Source: Aradus depressus
Taxonomy: Eukaryota; Arthropoda; Insecta; Hemiptera; Aradidae
DNA: 64,000 nucleotides
Assembly (NCBI GenBank): GCA_963662175.1
Contig: OY759223.1
Span: 5,303,549-5,367,548 of the forward strand
Direction: 5' to 3'
The position numbers and the translations under genes were made by a program. This document shows, in pieces, positions 21,405 to 31,609 of this stretch. The notes under the pieces were generated by a model. The model was not told the origin of the DNA and searched no databases. It worked only from the letters and a program-made list of their open reading frames with translations. The stretch's first letter is position 1. Each line of letters begins with the position of its first letter.

Positions 21405-21617
21405 AGTTACGTCAGAGATAAGAAGAACTTCCTTTTTAAAAAGAACACTTTTTATTGAGACAATACAATTTTGAATTTATAATTTGGATTACAAAGACTG
21501 AAGTGAAACCGACAGAGTATCGACTATGACTGACCAACCTGGAGGGGAGGTCTAAGGGTATATATATATAAAGAGCTTATGCTGCAGAAAAGATAGAGAA
21601 GGATTGGTGCTATAACT
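21405..21617 (-). repeat. Errantivirus 3' LTR
   Basis: On the minus strand: 'agttatagc' start, a TATA-like alternating stretch (about 21568-21582) and AATAAA (plus-strand tttatt 21451-21456). A purine tract 'gggaaggagg' (21618-21627, minus) directly precedes it as polypurine tract. The env stop lies 8 bases inside it. Confidence 0.95.
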
Positions 21618-23217
21618 CCTCCTTCCCTAAGTTCGAAGTCTCCGACGAGAATTGGCAGGAGAGTGAAGGGTAGACCGTAGTCGATGGAGGCGGCTCAAGT
21701 TCAACTGTTGGTTGGCCAGATGATTTGATGGTCTCCCTATACTTTTGAATTTTGTAAAATATAAACATACAAATACATATAGTTATAATGAAAGTCACAA
21801 TAACACTGAGGTAAAGATAATCAAAAGAGTTAGTTGTTTCTTCGAACAATTCAAAAGGTTTCATTTGAACATTAAGCTGATGAATATGTGAGAAAGAGAC
21901 ATTTAAATTTTTGTGTTGAAGAGCTTTGTTTAAATTTAACATGACTTTTGAATTTTTATACATGTGGATAGTCCTGGAATCATAAAGAGTATCGTTAATT
22001 GACAATTTAATTAAAGTAGTATTAGGTAGAAATATAGATTCATTTTTTTCATTTGAATTAATTAATATTTTCTTAAGTTGAAAAGTTAGATACATATCTA
22101 GGTAATTTATATATTTAATAAAAGCTTGACTATTTGTAGTCAGAGAGGTACAATCCTCTATATTTTCATTAAGCACTAATTGAAGAATACATTTATTATT
22201 TACAATGGAAATATTGTTACAATAATAATTATTTTTCATATGGTTGCAATTTGCTGTAAATAACCCATCATCATTTTTGAGAATAAGAGGAGGATAAGCT
22301 AGAATTGTCCTAACCTGATTATTTATTAAAGTTGGGTATGATAAGAGAAAAAACAGTTCATATTCTTTGGATAGGACGGGAACCTCTATGAAATAATAAA
22401 TTGAGCTATCTACAATTGAACAATGTACCTTACTAAGGTACCAGAGAATATCCAAGTTGTTTGTAACAAAGGTGACATTATAGTTAATTTTTAAAGATTC
22501 TAATTCTTTATAATTTATAATACTAGCATGCATAATATTTAACTTACAGAATTCTAAAGAGGTTTCTATGTCACTAATCTTATTACCTAAGTACATTAAA
22601 TTGGAAAAAATAAAATTATAATGTTGGTTCATTTCAATGGTGCTTACAACAGGGTTGGAAAGTAAAGTTTGAATTTTTTTGTTGTTATTTTCAATAATTT
22701 TCATATCTTCATTAAATTCGCGAATTAATTTTTTATTAATTGCTAATTGAGATTCTACATTGTTTTCTAAGTGATATGAATTTTTCTCGAGGGTGGTTAT
22801 GAGCTTGTCGTATCGTTCTTTGTCATTAGAGTCTAAATTTCCGGTAAGCCATGAAATTGCGGTTCCGTTAATGAGTCCTCTTTTTTGTCGATGTTGTCTG
22901 TGTTTGTTCATAAGTAGGTGATCTAATTTTTCATTTATGTAATCATAATGTTTTTTAATTAAATTAGTTTGTAATGGGTCGTTATTTTTATGATTTATGA
23001 GAGCTAATGTTGTCAGAATTTGTGTTAATTGGTCGTTGATATTTTCTAAGTTTATGCTATGAATGAAAGTGTAAGTTTTATTAATAGAAAAAGCTGCGTC
23101 TAGTTTAATTGCTGTTATACCAGGTCCATGCGTCAAGTCAGTTATGTGAAGGGCCAGCGATTGGCTCATTACGATCACCAATAGGATGGTTGTGGTCATT
23201 ATTCGTTTCATCTGCAA
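21610..23217 (-). CDS. env: Errantivirus envelope (F-like fusion glycoprotein)
   Basis: 535 codons. An N-terminal hydrophobic stretch (~7-22) is a likely signal peptide. A furin-type RQKR (110-113) is followed by GLINGTAISWLTGNLD, the fusion-peptide-like segment shared by insect errantivirus and baculovirus F envelopes. Many N-x-S/T sites follow. A membrane anchor lies at ~466-488 (a run of V/I/F/C) with a ~47-residue cytoplasmic tail. The start overlaps the end of pol by 80 bases in another frame. In this group env is normally expressed from a spliced RNA; splice sites were not determined. No internal stop or frameshift is seen. Product expected: a membrane fusion glycoprotein of the virion. 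Infectivity is not shown. Confidence 0.93.
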   Translation of the reverse strand: MQMKRIMTTTILLVIVMSQSLALHITDLTHGPGITAIKLDAAFSINKTYTFIHSINLENINDQLTQILTTLALINHKNNDPLQTNLIKKHYDYINEKLDHLLMNKHRQHRQKRGLINGTAISWLTGNLDSNDKERYDKLITTLEKNSYHLENNVESQLAINKKLIREFNEDMKIIENNNKKIQTLLSNPVVSTIEMNQHYNFIFSNLMYLGNKISDIETSLEFCKLNIMHASIINYKELESLKINYNVTFVTNNLDILWYLSKVHCSIVDSSIYYFIEVPVLSKEYELFFLLSYPTLINNQVRTILAYPPLILKNDDGLFTANCNHMKNNYYCNNISIVNNKCILQLVLNENIEDCTSLTTNSQAFIKYINYLDMYLTFQLKKILINSNEKNESIFLPNTTLIKLSINDTLYDSRTIHMYKNSKVMLNLNKALQHKNLNVSFSHIHQLNVQMKPFELFEETTNSFDYLYLSVIVTFIITICICMFIFYKIQKYRETIKSSGQPTVELEPPPSTTVYPSLSCQFSSETSNLGKEEL

Positions 23218-26200
23218 CAGAACAAGTGGTACGCTTTCTGTTAGGTCGTTTTACTTGAGAGGGATGCACCTTGAAGGGTTTTCGCTTGTTAGAGGCTAAT
23301 TTCGTTTTTGCATTATATGTAGCTTTTTTGAATCTGGGTTTTGCTTTATTATATTGTCTATCCCTTATATAAATTTCGCCTTCGGGTATCGGAACATTTT
23401 CTCTATTTTTGTTTAGACGGTTAGTTCGTGCTTCTTTTTCCTTTTCTATTAAGGTTTTAATAGCTTGATGTATTAGCTTTTTTTCGGCTTGGTATTCTTG
23501 GACTCTTTGTTCTAATATTAAATTTTGGGATACTTCCGTTTTATTTATGCCAAATGATATTTCGTTGGGAGTCAATTTCATTTGGGAATTAATCGTATTA
23601 TTAAAAGCATTTAGGGCTAAATTTAGTACTCGTTTAAGGGGGTATTCTTTTTTTTCACTTCGGATGATATTCAAGAGCTCTATTAGCGTAGAGTGGGCTC
23701 TGTTTATTAAGCCGTTAGAATTTGAATATTGAGGAGTGGTAAAATGCGTTTTAATTTTATTATATGCCAAAAAGTTTCCTACTAAGCCATTTTTAAATTC
23801 AGTACCATTGTCGAATTGAATCTCGGAGGGGCTGGGGTAAGTACTGAGATATTTTTCTAGAGTTTTTACTATTTCTTGACCAGAGGCTGCTGGGAGGATG
23901 CGCGCAAAAAGGCGTTTGGAAAAGCAATCAATAAGAGTGCAAATTAGTTTGTTATCGAAATGTAAAACGTCACCTTGTAATTTTTCAAATGGTTTAATGG
24001 GTGTAGGGGTAATTTCAAATACTTGTTTAATGGGGTTTCTATCATATTTAACGGCTTTACATAATGAGCAACAATTAATGTACTGGGTTATGGTTTCTAA
24101 CATACGTGGCCAATAATATTTTTTTCTTAAATTTAGATACGTTTCATGAATGCCACGGTGCGCGGTCTTGCTAACATGCTGGTTAGCTACGATTTCATCT
24201 TGTTCATTTTTATCAGTTATATCTAAGCATTTTTTAAAGTACCTTTTTATTTTAATGGTGGGATAATGTTCACGAATAATTTTTGACAAATGATTAAAAA
24301 TTAAGTCATAAATTTGTTCGTCAATAGAATTTGGTATTGGTGGAGAACAGAGAATGCCATAGGAAGTATTTGGTTTTAAGTATTCTAGACAGTTGTCTTC
24401 TAAGTCAGTAGAGTAGGGATATCTAGTGGTCCAAAGGTGTCTGTTTTTATTAAATATTTTTTTAACGGTTTCTTGATTGTCGGGGTTACCCCGGGTTATT
24501 ATAATTTGATTTTTTTCTGTGTTAAGACATTTTTCTTTATCTTCTATTATAACAATTTGATCATTGGATGATTCTTGAGAATGGTTTGTAGCTAAGGATT
24601 CTAGATCTTGTTCTAAAGGGATATCTAATTCTCTAGCTAAAATTTCTACTTCATTATTTGGTGGTTGGGCGATTATTTCATCTATTTCGCGATCTGAATC
24701 AAGAGCGTGACATTCCTGAGAAGGATTACGGGAGAGTGCATCAGCTACTAGATTAGTTTTTCCGCTAACATATTTAATTTCGAATTCAAAGTCTGAGAGG
24801 AGAGCTTTCCATCTAATCATTTTAGAGTTAGGCTCCTTCATATTGTGTAACCATTGCAACGGTTTGTGGTCAGTCTGTATTTTGAATTTATGTCCGTATA
24901 GGTACGGTCTAAAATGTTTACAGGCCCAAACAATTGCCAATAATTCCTTTTCTATTGTAGAATAATTTTCTTCTTGTCTGTTTAGTGTTCGAGATGCGAA
25001 AGAAATGGGTAAGTCCTTACCGTCAAAATTTTGAGATAAAACAGCTCCAAGTGCATAGTTTGATGAGTCAGTGGTCAGAAGAAAATCTTTGTTAAAGTCC
25101 GGCAGTCGCAGTATCGGTTCGTTTTGTAGTAGATCTTTTAATCTATTTACTGCGTCAGTAAAGTCTTTGTTTAAAACAACATCCTTATCTTTACGGAGTG
25201 CTTGTGTAAGTGGATGTGCTATCTTTGCATAGTTGGGAATCATCTTACGATAATAACCAGTAAGGCCTAGAAATTGTTTAACTTGCTTTTGCGTGGTTGG
25301 TATTGGAAAATTTCTAACTGCGTTTAACTTGGCAGGATTTGGTCGTATACCATCTTTGGAGATAATATGGCCAAGAAAAAGGAGTTCCTTTTTACAGAAC
25401 TCTGTTTTATCTAACTGTAACTTTAAATTGTGTTGTTTGAGTTTTCCGAAAACTACCTTTAAATGTTTAATATGCTCCTGTAAATTGTCCGAAAAGATAA
25501 TCAGATCGTCCATATAAATAAGGGTGTTAGGGAGATTAGAAAAAATAATATTCATCGCCCTCTGAAAGGTCGGTGGGGCGTTCTTAAGACCAAAAGGCAT
25601 TCGTAGATATTCGTAGTGGGCATTTTCAGTTGAAAATGCTGTCTTGGGGATTGACGAGGGTTCCATTTCAATTTGATGGAATCCACTTGCCAGGTCGATT
25701 GCTGAAAAATAATTTGCGCGGCCTATTTTACCGAATAAATCTTCTATATTGGGAAGGGGGAATTTATCGTTAATAGTTTTATTATTTAATTTCCGATAAT
25801 CTATTACCATCCGGATTTTTCTTTTGCCGGAGGCATCCGCTTTTTTGGGTACGACCCAAATAGGACTGTTATAAGGCGAATTAGAGAGTTGTATAATTTT
25901 GTTTTCTAGGAGTTTATCAACTTCTAGCTGAATATCTTGACGATAAACTTCAGGGTAACGATAATTTTTGGTGTACACGGGAATGTCGTCAGTAGTTCTA
26001 ATTGTATGTTTTAAAACGTCTGTACAAGTTAGTCTGTCATTCTCGCGTTTTATGATTTCTGGAAATTCTTGCAAAAGATTTATGATTTTGTTTTTTTCTT
26101 CACTATTCATATGATCGCTTCGTATCAAAGAGGGGATATCGCGTTTAATTTCATTACGGTTGTGTTCCGAAAAGTCAGGGCAATTAGAGGTTATTAACTT

Positions 26201-26833
26201 AGGGACATGTTCGGTCACCTCTTGGATTTCGTCTACTTCCATTTCTTCAGGGATTATACAATTTAACTCGGTTGACATTTTTGATTCAACGTAACATAAA
26301 GCTTTTTTGTTTTTAATATTTACTAAGCCTTCTTTTATTGTAGCATAATCATTAATTATATATTCATTAATTACGCCTATTCCATCTTTTTTATTACATG
26401 TTATTTCAATAAAATTTTGTCCTTGTTGTAAATTTAATGTTTTTTGTTTTTTTATATGTTTTTCTTTTTCGTCTATAGTGAAGTAAAGTTGAATTTCACC
26501 GTAGGAGTGTGTCAGTATTTTGTCGCTTAAATTTATGTTTGTCCCCAATCTAGTCATAGTTTCATATCCTAATAGAATGTCGTATTTGTCTGAAAAGGGG
26601 AATATATGAAATTTGCTTACCTTATCTATACCGAAGGTTTCGCGTAGGCTCAAATAGCATATTTGAAAACCTTCCTGTTTTCCTACTGGGGTTGAGACTA
26701 TAAATTTTTCGTCTCTAACTTCTATAGTGGGGTTAATAATTTTTGGATTAACATAATTTTTTGCTGACCCAGTGTCGATGAGCCATTTTCGGCCGTCATT
26801 GTCAATTAGATAAGGCAATGACTTGGACACCAA
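23138..26833 (-). CDS. pol: Errantivirus pol (protease, RT, RNase H, integrase)
   Basis: 1231 codons with no internal stop. The frame extends upstream of the TTG at 26833 into gag. Protease LIDTGS is at residues ~18-23. The RT has LASGFHQIEM and the YMDD catalytic box (25505-25516). RNase H shows TDSSNYALGAVLSQ. Integrase has an HHCC zinc site (AHRGIH...CSLC) and a core with GDVLHF and FDNGTEF. Exactly 35 residues after that second Asp, where the family has Glu (usually ERFHS), this copy has Asn (NRAHSTL, codon 23702-23704). GAA/GAG to AAC needs two base changes. If correctly read, strand transfer by this copy's own integrase should be lost. Otherwise the polyprotein looks full length. Confidence 0.93.
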   Translation of the reverse strand: MVSKSLPYLIDNDGRKWLIDTGSAKNYVNPKIINPTIEVRDEKFIVSTPVGKQEGFQICYLSLRETFGIDKVSKFHIFPFSDKYDILLGYETMTRLGTNINLSDKILTHSYGEIQLYFTIDEKEKHIKKQKTLNLQQGQNFIEITCNKKDGIGVINEYIINDYATIKEGLVNIKNKKALCYVESKMSTELNCIIPEEMEVDEIQEVTEHVPKLITSNCPDFSEHNRNEIKRDIPSLIRSDHMNSEEKNKIINLLQEFPEIIKRENDRLTCTDVLKHTIRTTDDIPVYTKNYRYPEVYRQDIQLEVDKLLENKIIQLSNSPYNSPIWVVPKKADASGKRKIRMVIDYRKLNNKTINDKFPLPNIEDLFGKIGRANYFSAIDLASGFHQIEMEPSSIPKTAFSTENAHYEYLRMPFGLKNAPPTFQRAMNIIFSNLPNTLIYMDDLIIFSDNLQEHIKHLKVVFGKLKQHNLKLQLDKTEFCKKELLFLGHIISKDGIRPNPAKLNAVRNFPIPTTQKQVKQFLGLTGYYRKMIPNYAKIAHPLTQALRKDKDVVLNKDFTDAVNRLKDLLQNEPILRLPDFNKDFLLTTDSSNYALGAVLSQNFDGKDLPISFASRTLNRQEENYSTIEKELLAIVWACKHFRPYLYGHKFKIQTDHKPLQWLHNMKEPNSKMIRWKALLSDFEFEIKYVSGKTNLVADALSRNPSQECHALDSDREIDEIIAQPPNNEVEILARELDIPLEQDLESLATNHSQESSNDQIVIIEDKEKCLNTEKNQIIITRGNPDNQETVKKIFNKNRHLWTTRYPYSTDLEDNCLEYLKPNTSYGILCSPPIPNSIDEQIYDLIFNHLSKIIREHYPTIKIKRYFKKCLDITDKNEQDEIVANQHVSKTAHRGIHETYLNLRKKYYWPRMLETITQYINCCSLCKAVKYDRNPIKQVFEITPTPIKPFEKLQGDVLHFDNKLICTLIDCFSKRLFARILPAASGQEIVKTLEKYLSTYPSPSEIQFDNGTEFKNGLVGNFLAYNKIKTHFTTPQYSNSNGLINRAHSTLIELLNIIRSEKKEYPLKRVLNLALNAFNNTINSQMKLTPNEISFGINKTEVSQNLILEQRVQEYQAEKKLIHQAIKTLIEKEKEARTNRLNKNRENVPIPEGEIYIRDRQYNKAKPRFKKATYNAKTKLASNKRKPFKVHPSQVKRPNRKRTTCSVADETNNDHNHPIGDRNEPIAGPSHN

Positions 26834-26835
26834 AT

Positions 26836-28059
26836 TTAAATTGAACTCGGGGGGTCTTTCGACTGCTGAATGCTGCCTAAGCCTAAAAAATGATTAAATT
26901 TCTCTGTAAGAGTGTCTAACTTGTCTTCTAGGTTATTTATTTTTTTTTCTCTATAATCGTCAAATGTGTGGGGGTACTCAGGATTTTCTAAATGAGTTAC
27001 TTCGTAAGGGGAATAAAAATTTTTTAACTCTGGGCGTCGAACGGTTCGCATAGATACTGTCTGAGGCCAGTTTTGTCTAAAAGGGGGTCTATTTTGATTA
27101 AAATTATGAGAAGGTCTAGATTGTTGTGTGAAAGAATTATTATGATTTGAGATCTGTAGTTTCGGGAAAAAGTTGTTGGAATCGCTTGATACTTGTGGTC
27201 TAGCGAAAGAATTATTATGAGGGACGCGATTGAATTCTTGTCTAGGAAAATAATTATTTGGTACAAAAGAATTTTGTGGTTTGTACTGGTGTTGGGAATT
27301 AGAATTAAAATTTTGTCTAGTATTGTGGTTAGAAATTGTATTTGTGTTTCTGTGTTGATTCATATGTGCTAAAATAAAAGAACATTTATTATATAAGGTA
27401 TTTCTTACATCGTCTAGGGTTTGAGGATCAAATATCATGATCTGAGTACTTAGTTGATGTGGCAATTTCTTATAAATATTATAAATTATTTCCTTATCTA
27501 CTTTACTCATAAATAAATTAAGAGGTTCTCCTTCCAGTCCGTCTATCTTAAGTCTTATCATAATCAAATTTCTGACTTCCTGAATCCTATTAACAAACTC
27601 AATAGGTGACTCTTTGAAGTTCAATTTCATTTGGAATATTTCGTCCTTAAGTATTTCATAGGATCGGGCATCTGCAAAACTAGTTTTTAGACTTGTTAAT
27701 AATGTTACTATATTATTAATGCCACTTTGTAATAAAATATTTCTAGCTGGTCCTGCTAATTTGGATTGAACTTTAATAAACAATATCCTATGGTTGGTTT
27801 CTCTTTCTACTATATTTTCAGCGCAGACTGTTCTGTAAACATTTTCTACAATTTCGCAGAAGAATGCTAGTTCGGAGGGATCTCCGTTGTAAAAGGGAAT
27901 ATGATCATAATCCTCCTTACTGATTTTATAATTAATTTGAACCATGTTTACAGAAAGTTTCGCTGATTTTAAGAAGAATTTGGAAGAACGAGGAAATGAT
28001 GGGTTACCTACTTCAAATAGTTCCGCGATGGCGGTGTCCTCGTCGCTAGAGGCTGCCAC
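26836..28059 (-). CDS. gag: Errantivirus gag
   Basis: 407 codons from ATG 28059. The N-terminal half is an alpha-helical capsid-like region, and the C-terminal third is Asn/Ser/Gln/Phe-rich (repeated NNSF, NFN). There is no CCHC knuckle, as is usual for insect errantiviruses. The stop is 3 bases from the start of the listed pol frame. pol is in the -1 frame, and the open frames overlap across a run of six C (minus strand, 26849-26854) followed by G. C CCC CCG fits the X XXY YYZ slippery pattern, so -1 frameshifting is the likely route to Gag-Pol. Confidence 0.9.
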   Translation of the reverse strand: MAASSDEDTAIAELFEVGNPSFPRSSKFFLKSAKLSVNMVQINYKISKEDYDHIPFYNGDPSELAFFCEIVENVYRTVCAENIVERETNHRILFIKVQSKLAGPARNILLQSGINNIVTLLTSLKTSFADARSYEILKDEIFQMKLNFKESPIEFVNRIQEVRNLIMIRLKIDGLEGEPLNLFMSKVDKEIIYNIYKKLPHQLSTQIMIFDPQTLDDVRNTLYNKCSFILAHMNQHRNTNTISNHNTRQNFNSNSQHQYKPQNSFVPNNYFPRQEFNRVPHNNSFARPQVSSDSNNFFPKLQISNHNNSFTQQSRPSHNFNQNRPPFRQNWPQTVSMRTVRRPELKNFYSPYEVTHLENPEYPHTFDDYREKKINNLEDKLDTLTEKFNHFLGLGSIQQSKDPPSSI

Positions 28060-28356
28060 TTTGAAGATGAGATGACGTGATGAGATCCTGAAGTTTTCTT
28101 ACGGTGGGACAAATGGTCACACCAGGTGGGATAAGAAGTCACACCCCGCTGACTTGTAGAGATGTTCGTCGCGAATAAGGCGTTAAAACGCGCCTAAGTC
28201 TCGTGGGTCAATAGAACACACTGGTACGGCGCCACAACTTGAATCGCACTACGCACTAGACTCCGGGTCAAATGGACACGTACTAGAGGTCTGTGGATCA
28301 GATGATTCGCACTGAGTACCGATGACTTAGTTTCGCAAGTTCCTGTTCACGGCGCC
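28060..28356 (-). promoter_or_regulatory. Errantivirus 5' leader and primer-binding site
   Basis: Just inside the 5' LTR, the minus strand begins GGCGCCGTGAACAGGAAC (28339-28356), with the LTR's last T completing TGG. This is complementary to a tRNA 3' end (CCA) and resembles the Lys-type PBS TGGCGCC...GAACAGG; the exact tRNA is not established. About 280 bases of leader follow before gag, with no reading frame. Confidence 0.7.
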
Positions 28357-28569
28357 AGTTACGTCAGAGATAAGAAGAACTTCCTTTTTAAAAAGAACAC
28401 TTTTTATTGAGACAATACAATTTTGAATTTATAATTTGGATTACAAAGACTGAAGTGAAACCGACAGAGTATCGACTATGACTGACCAACCTGGAGGGGA
28501 GGTCTAAGGGTATATATATATAAAGAGCTTATGCTGCAGAAAAGATAGAGAAGGATTGGTGCTATAACT
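28357..28569 (-). repeat. Errantivirus 5' LTR
   Basis: 213 bp, by eye identical to 21405-21617. It should carry the promoter (TATA-like stretch about 28520-28534) reading toward gag on the minus strand. Confidence 0.95.
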
Positions 28570-31121
28570 TTGATGATGTCCTCACTGGAGCTTCTACCGT
28601 GGAGGACGCCCAGAACCTCAAACGAGACCTTATCAACTTGTTTCAGGCTGGAGGATTTCATCTTCGCAAATGGAGCAGCAACTGCCCCGAACTGATTCGT
28701 GACATCCCAAACGATCACCATGAGACACCATTATCATTTGATCCTGACGGCCATGAAGTGATAAAGGTACTAGGTCTGCAGTGGAACGCCACCACCGATG
28801 CGTTTTCCTACGATCTGGCTGAGATCCAACCTACATGCACCAAGAGGTCAATACTTTCGCATATTGCTCGTACATACGACCCTCTCGGCTGGCTGTCTCC
28901 AGTTATTTTCAGATCCAAGTGCCTCATACAACATCTTTGGCGTCTAGGGATCGGATGGGATGAACAGGTGCCTTCCTACTTGACAGATGAATGGACTTCT
29001 TACTGCGAGCAGTTGCATCATCTATCTAGTATTCAGATTCCACGCTATATACTACAGCCAAACAGCACGTCAACCTGTTTAGTTGGATTCTGTGATGCGT
29101 CAGAGCGTGGGTACTGCGCAGTGGTGTATCTAGTTACTGTTGGAGAAACTAATAGCACAAGCCATCTCCTTATGGCGAAGTCCAAGGTAGCTCCCCTCAA
29201 GACATTAACTGTACCTCGGTTAGAGTTGTGTGGAGCCTTGCTTCTTACTAAACTTTTGAAATTTCTCTTGTCAACATTTGAAAATGTCATGACTCTGTCT
29301 AGTATCTTTGCCTTAACGGATTCTACGACTGTCTTGTCATGGCTAAAGACGTCACCCCATCTCTTGAAAACATACGTTGCCACTAGAGTTACTCTTATTC
29401 TTGAAACACTCTCACCTACTTCGTGGCATCACGTACCCTCCGAATTAAATCCGGCAGACTGTGCTTCTCGAGGATTGCAGCCCAAACACCTCGTGAAACA
29501 TCATCTGTGGTGGACAGGGCCTCCATGGCTCACTTCACACTCTTCTAATTGGCCGATTTATTCACCTTTTGACTTGCCACCTCATCTTCCCGAGCTGAAG
29601 AATTTAACCACTGTTAACTCGTTTGTCCAAACCTCATGCAGTTCTTGGGACATATTAGAGAAGTATTCCTCTCTTTCAACACTCCAACGAGTAACAGCTT
29701 GGTGTTTGCGGTTCAAATCTAATCTCAGATTGCCATCTGATCAACGATGTCGAGGCCCGTTGACCTGTTTGGAACTTAATAATGCTCTGACCTTCATTAT
29801 TAGAGGCGTCCAGCTAGAACATTTTCAGCAGGAGCTTTTAGCGATTTCGAAAAATCAGGATTGTCACGCTTCCATTCAACGCCTCCATCCGTTCGTCGAC
29901 TCCGTGGGTCTTTTGAGGGTGGGGGGTAGACTGAAACACGCCTCACTCCCTGAAGCCTCTATTTATCCGGTCATATTACCCAACTCGAGCCATCTGAGCA
30001 CGTTGCTGATTGACTATTACCATTTAAAGTACTTGCACGCAGGTCCGCGGGCTGTGCAATCTTTGGTAAGTCGGCAATATTGGATACTATCTGCCAGGAA
30101 GGCCATCAGATCTCGACTGTCAAAATGCCTCGTCTGCTTCAGGTCGAAAGCTTCACCAGTCTTACCTCTCATGGGAGATCTCCCACAACCTCGGGTAACC
30201 CAGGCACGACCCTTTATAAACGTCGGTATAGATTTCGGAGGTCCTTTCATAATAAAGGAAAGCAAGCGGCGCAATGCAAGGACGTCTAAGTGTTATTTGT
30301 GCCTATTCGTTTGCTTCTCGACGAAGGCGGTTGATCTCGAAGTCGTTTCAGACTTATCTACTAGTGCCTTTCTAGCATCCCTGGATCGATTTGTGGCGCG
30401 GCTTGGACTTTGCCACAACATATATACTGACTGTGGAACGAATTTTCTTGGAGCCAGTCGTTATCTTGGAGACCTCTACCAAGTCATACGGACGTCAAAC
30501 CCGTCCATAGCGGATTATCTCCATCAGAGAAATATTCAATGGCATTTTAACCCTCCGTCCGCTCCTCACTTCGGGGGTCTATGGGAAGCCGGTATTAAGT
30601 CGGCGAAATTACACCTGAAAAGGGTTGTGAGGGACCAAGCCCTCACGTTTGAGGAGTACACCACACTTTTCTCCAAGATTGAGGCGATGCTCAATTCACG
30701 TCCGCTGTGTTCCCTCTCAACGGATCCCAGTGAAACCGATGTATTGACGCCAGGACATTTCCTTATTGGGGCCCCCCTTCTAGCCGTACCGGAGCACAAC
30801 ATTCAAGAACTCCAAATGAACCACCTCAACCGATGGCAACTGATCCTGCGCTCCAGTCAGCATTTCTGGATTCGGTGGTCCCGCGATTATTTGCATACCC
30901 TCCAGCAGAGATGCAAATGGTTCACCGCCCCACCAGATCTGAAGATTGGCGATCTGGTTCTGCTTGTCGAGGCGAAGACTCCGCCCCTGCAGTGGCGTCT
31001 CGGAAGAGTGCTGGAGGTTCACCGAGGACAGGACGGTGTAGTGAGAGTTGCTACTGTTCGCACCTCTCATGGGACCTATCTTCGCCCTGTGGTGAAGCTC
31101 TGTCCCCTGCCTACACCGTAA
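28570..31121 (+). CDS. BEL/Pao gag-pol, C-terminal part (RT end, RNase H, integrase)
   Basis: The continuation of the 18763 frame begins directly after the errantivirus, at the Asp-Asp half of the RT active site (DDVLTGASTV). RT palm/thumb follows (GGFHLRKWSSN). RNase H-like residues include GFCDASERGYCAVVY (about 29085-29130) and DSTTVLSWL. Integrase has an HHCC zinc site (about 29990-30145, CLVCF), GIDFGGPF (~30226), TDCGTNF (~30429) and LWEAG (~30580), supplying D, D and E. A C-terminal BEL-type domain (LTPGHFLIGAPL) ends at LCPLPTP and TAA. An ATG at 28599 gives an isolated frame, but no independent gene is implied. Confidence 0.93.
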
Positions 31122-31287
31122 TTCCCAATTCTTCCTTCCTCCTTTCCTTTCCTTTTCCTACTTTCCCTGTTTTTTATTTCTTTTATCTAACCGCCGGTGG
31201 TTATTTTTTTATTTTTGAAAGAATTCTTTTATTTTTTTGTACTTATTATTTGACTAGAAATCCCAAGCGTGATTTCGGTGGGGGGTA

Positions 31288-31604
31288 TGTTGAGGCCTGG
31301 CATTTCCCTATTCCTTCCCCCCCCCCCCCCCCCCCCTCCCCTGCCTTGTAGTGAGTGTACATCGCAGCGCCACTAGCGCAGCTAGCGCAATCTATCTATG
31401 AGAAGAGGAGCGGACCTGAACTCATCAGTAGTTGTTGATCATCTGACCTGATCTGTTGAACATCAATTGTTGACCATCTAACCTGGTCCATCACCTAACC
31501 TTGACCTCGTTCACCCATGCCGTGAGTAAAGGCCATGCTTTCATTTTTACCCTTTTTTATATACAGTCCACTTTTATCAGTTATACATACACCCGGCGTG
31601 TACA
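31288..31604 (+). repeat. BEL/Pao 3' LTR
   Basis: 317 bp. Compared with the 5' LTR there is a longer C tract (31317-31336) and 'gagaagagg' for 'gaggagagg'. It is preceded by a G-rich polypurine tract. Confidence 0.95.
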
Positions 31605-31609
31605 GGACT

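Larger units (their letters stand above)
21405..28569 (-). mobile_element. Errantivirus (Gypsy/Ty3 with env), nested in BEL/Pao
   Basis: A 7165-bp provirus-like element with 213-bp LTRs that I read as identical, a TTGA target duplication (21401-21404, 28570-28573) and three ORFs on the minus strand (gag, pol, env). LTR ends AGTTA/TAACT match the insect gypsy group rather than TG/CA. LTR identity and intact ORFs suggest a very recent insertion, younger than the BEL host. The pol integrase appears to lack a catalytic residue (see the pol entry). Confidence 0.95.
18041..31604 (+). mobile_element. BEL/Pao LTR retrotransposon, interrupted
   Basis: LTRs 18041-18354 and 31288-31604, 5-bp target duplication GGACT (18036-18040, 31605-31609). 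A gag-pol frame is split by a nested errantivirus (21405-28569). Without the insert the element is about 6.4 kb. The primer-binding candidate 'tggtcctacgcc' lies just after the 5' LTR (about 18358). The polypurine tract 'ggtggggggta' precedes the 3' LTR. Domain order gag, protease, RT, RNase H, integrase fits BEL/Pao. The LTRs differ by about one substitution plus C-tract length, implying a recent insertion. Confidence 0.95.
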
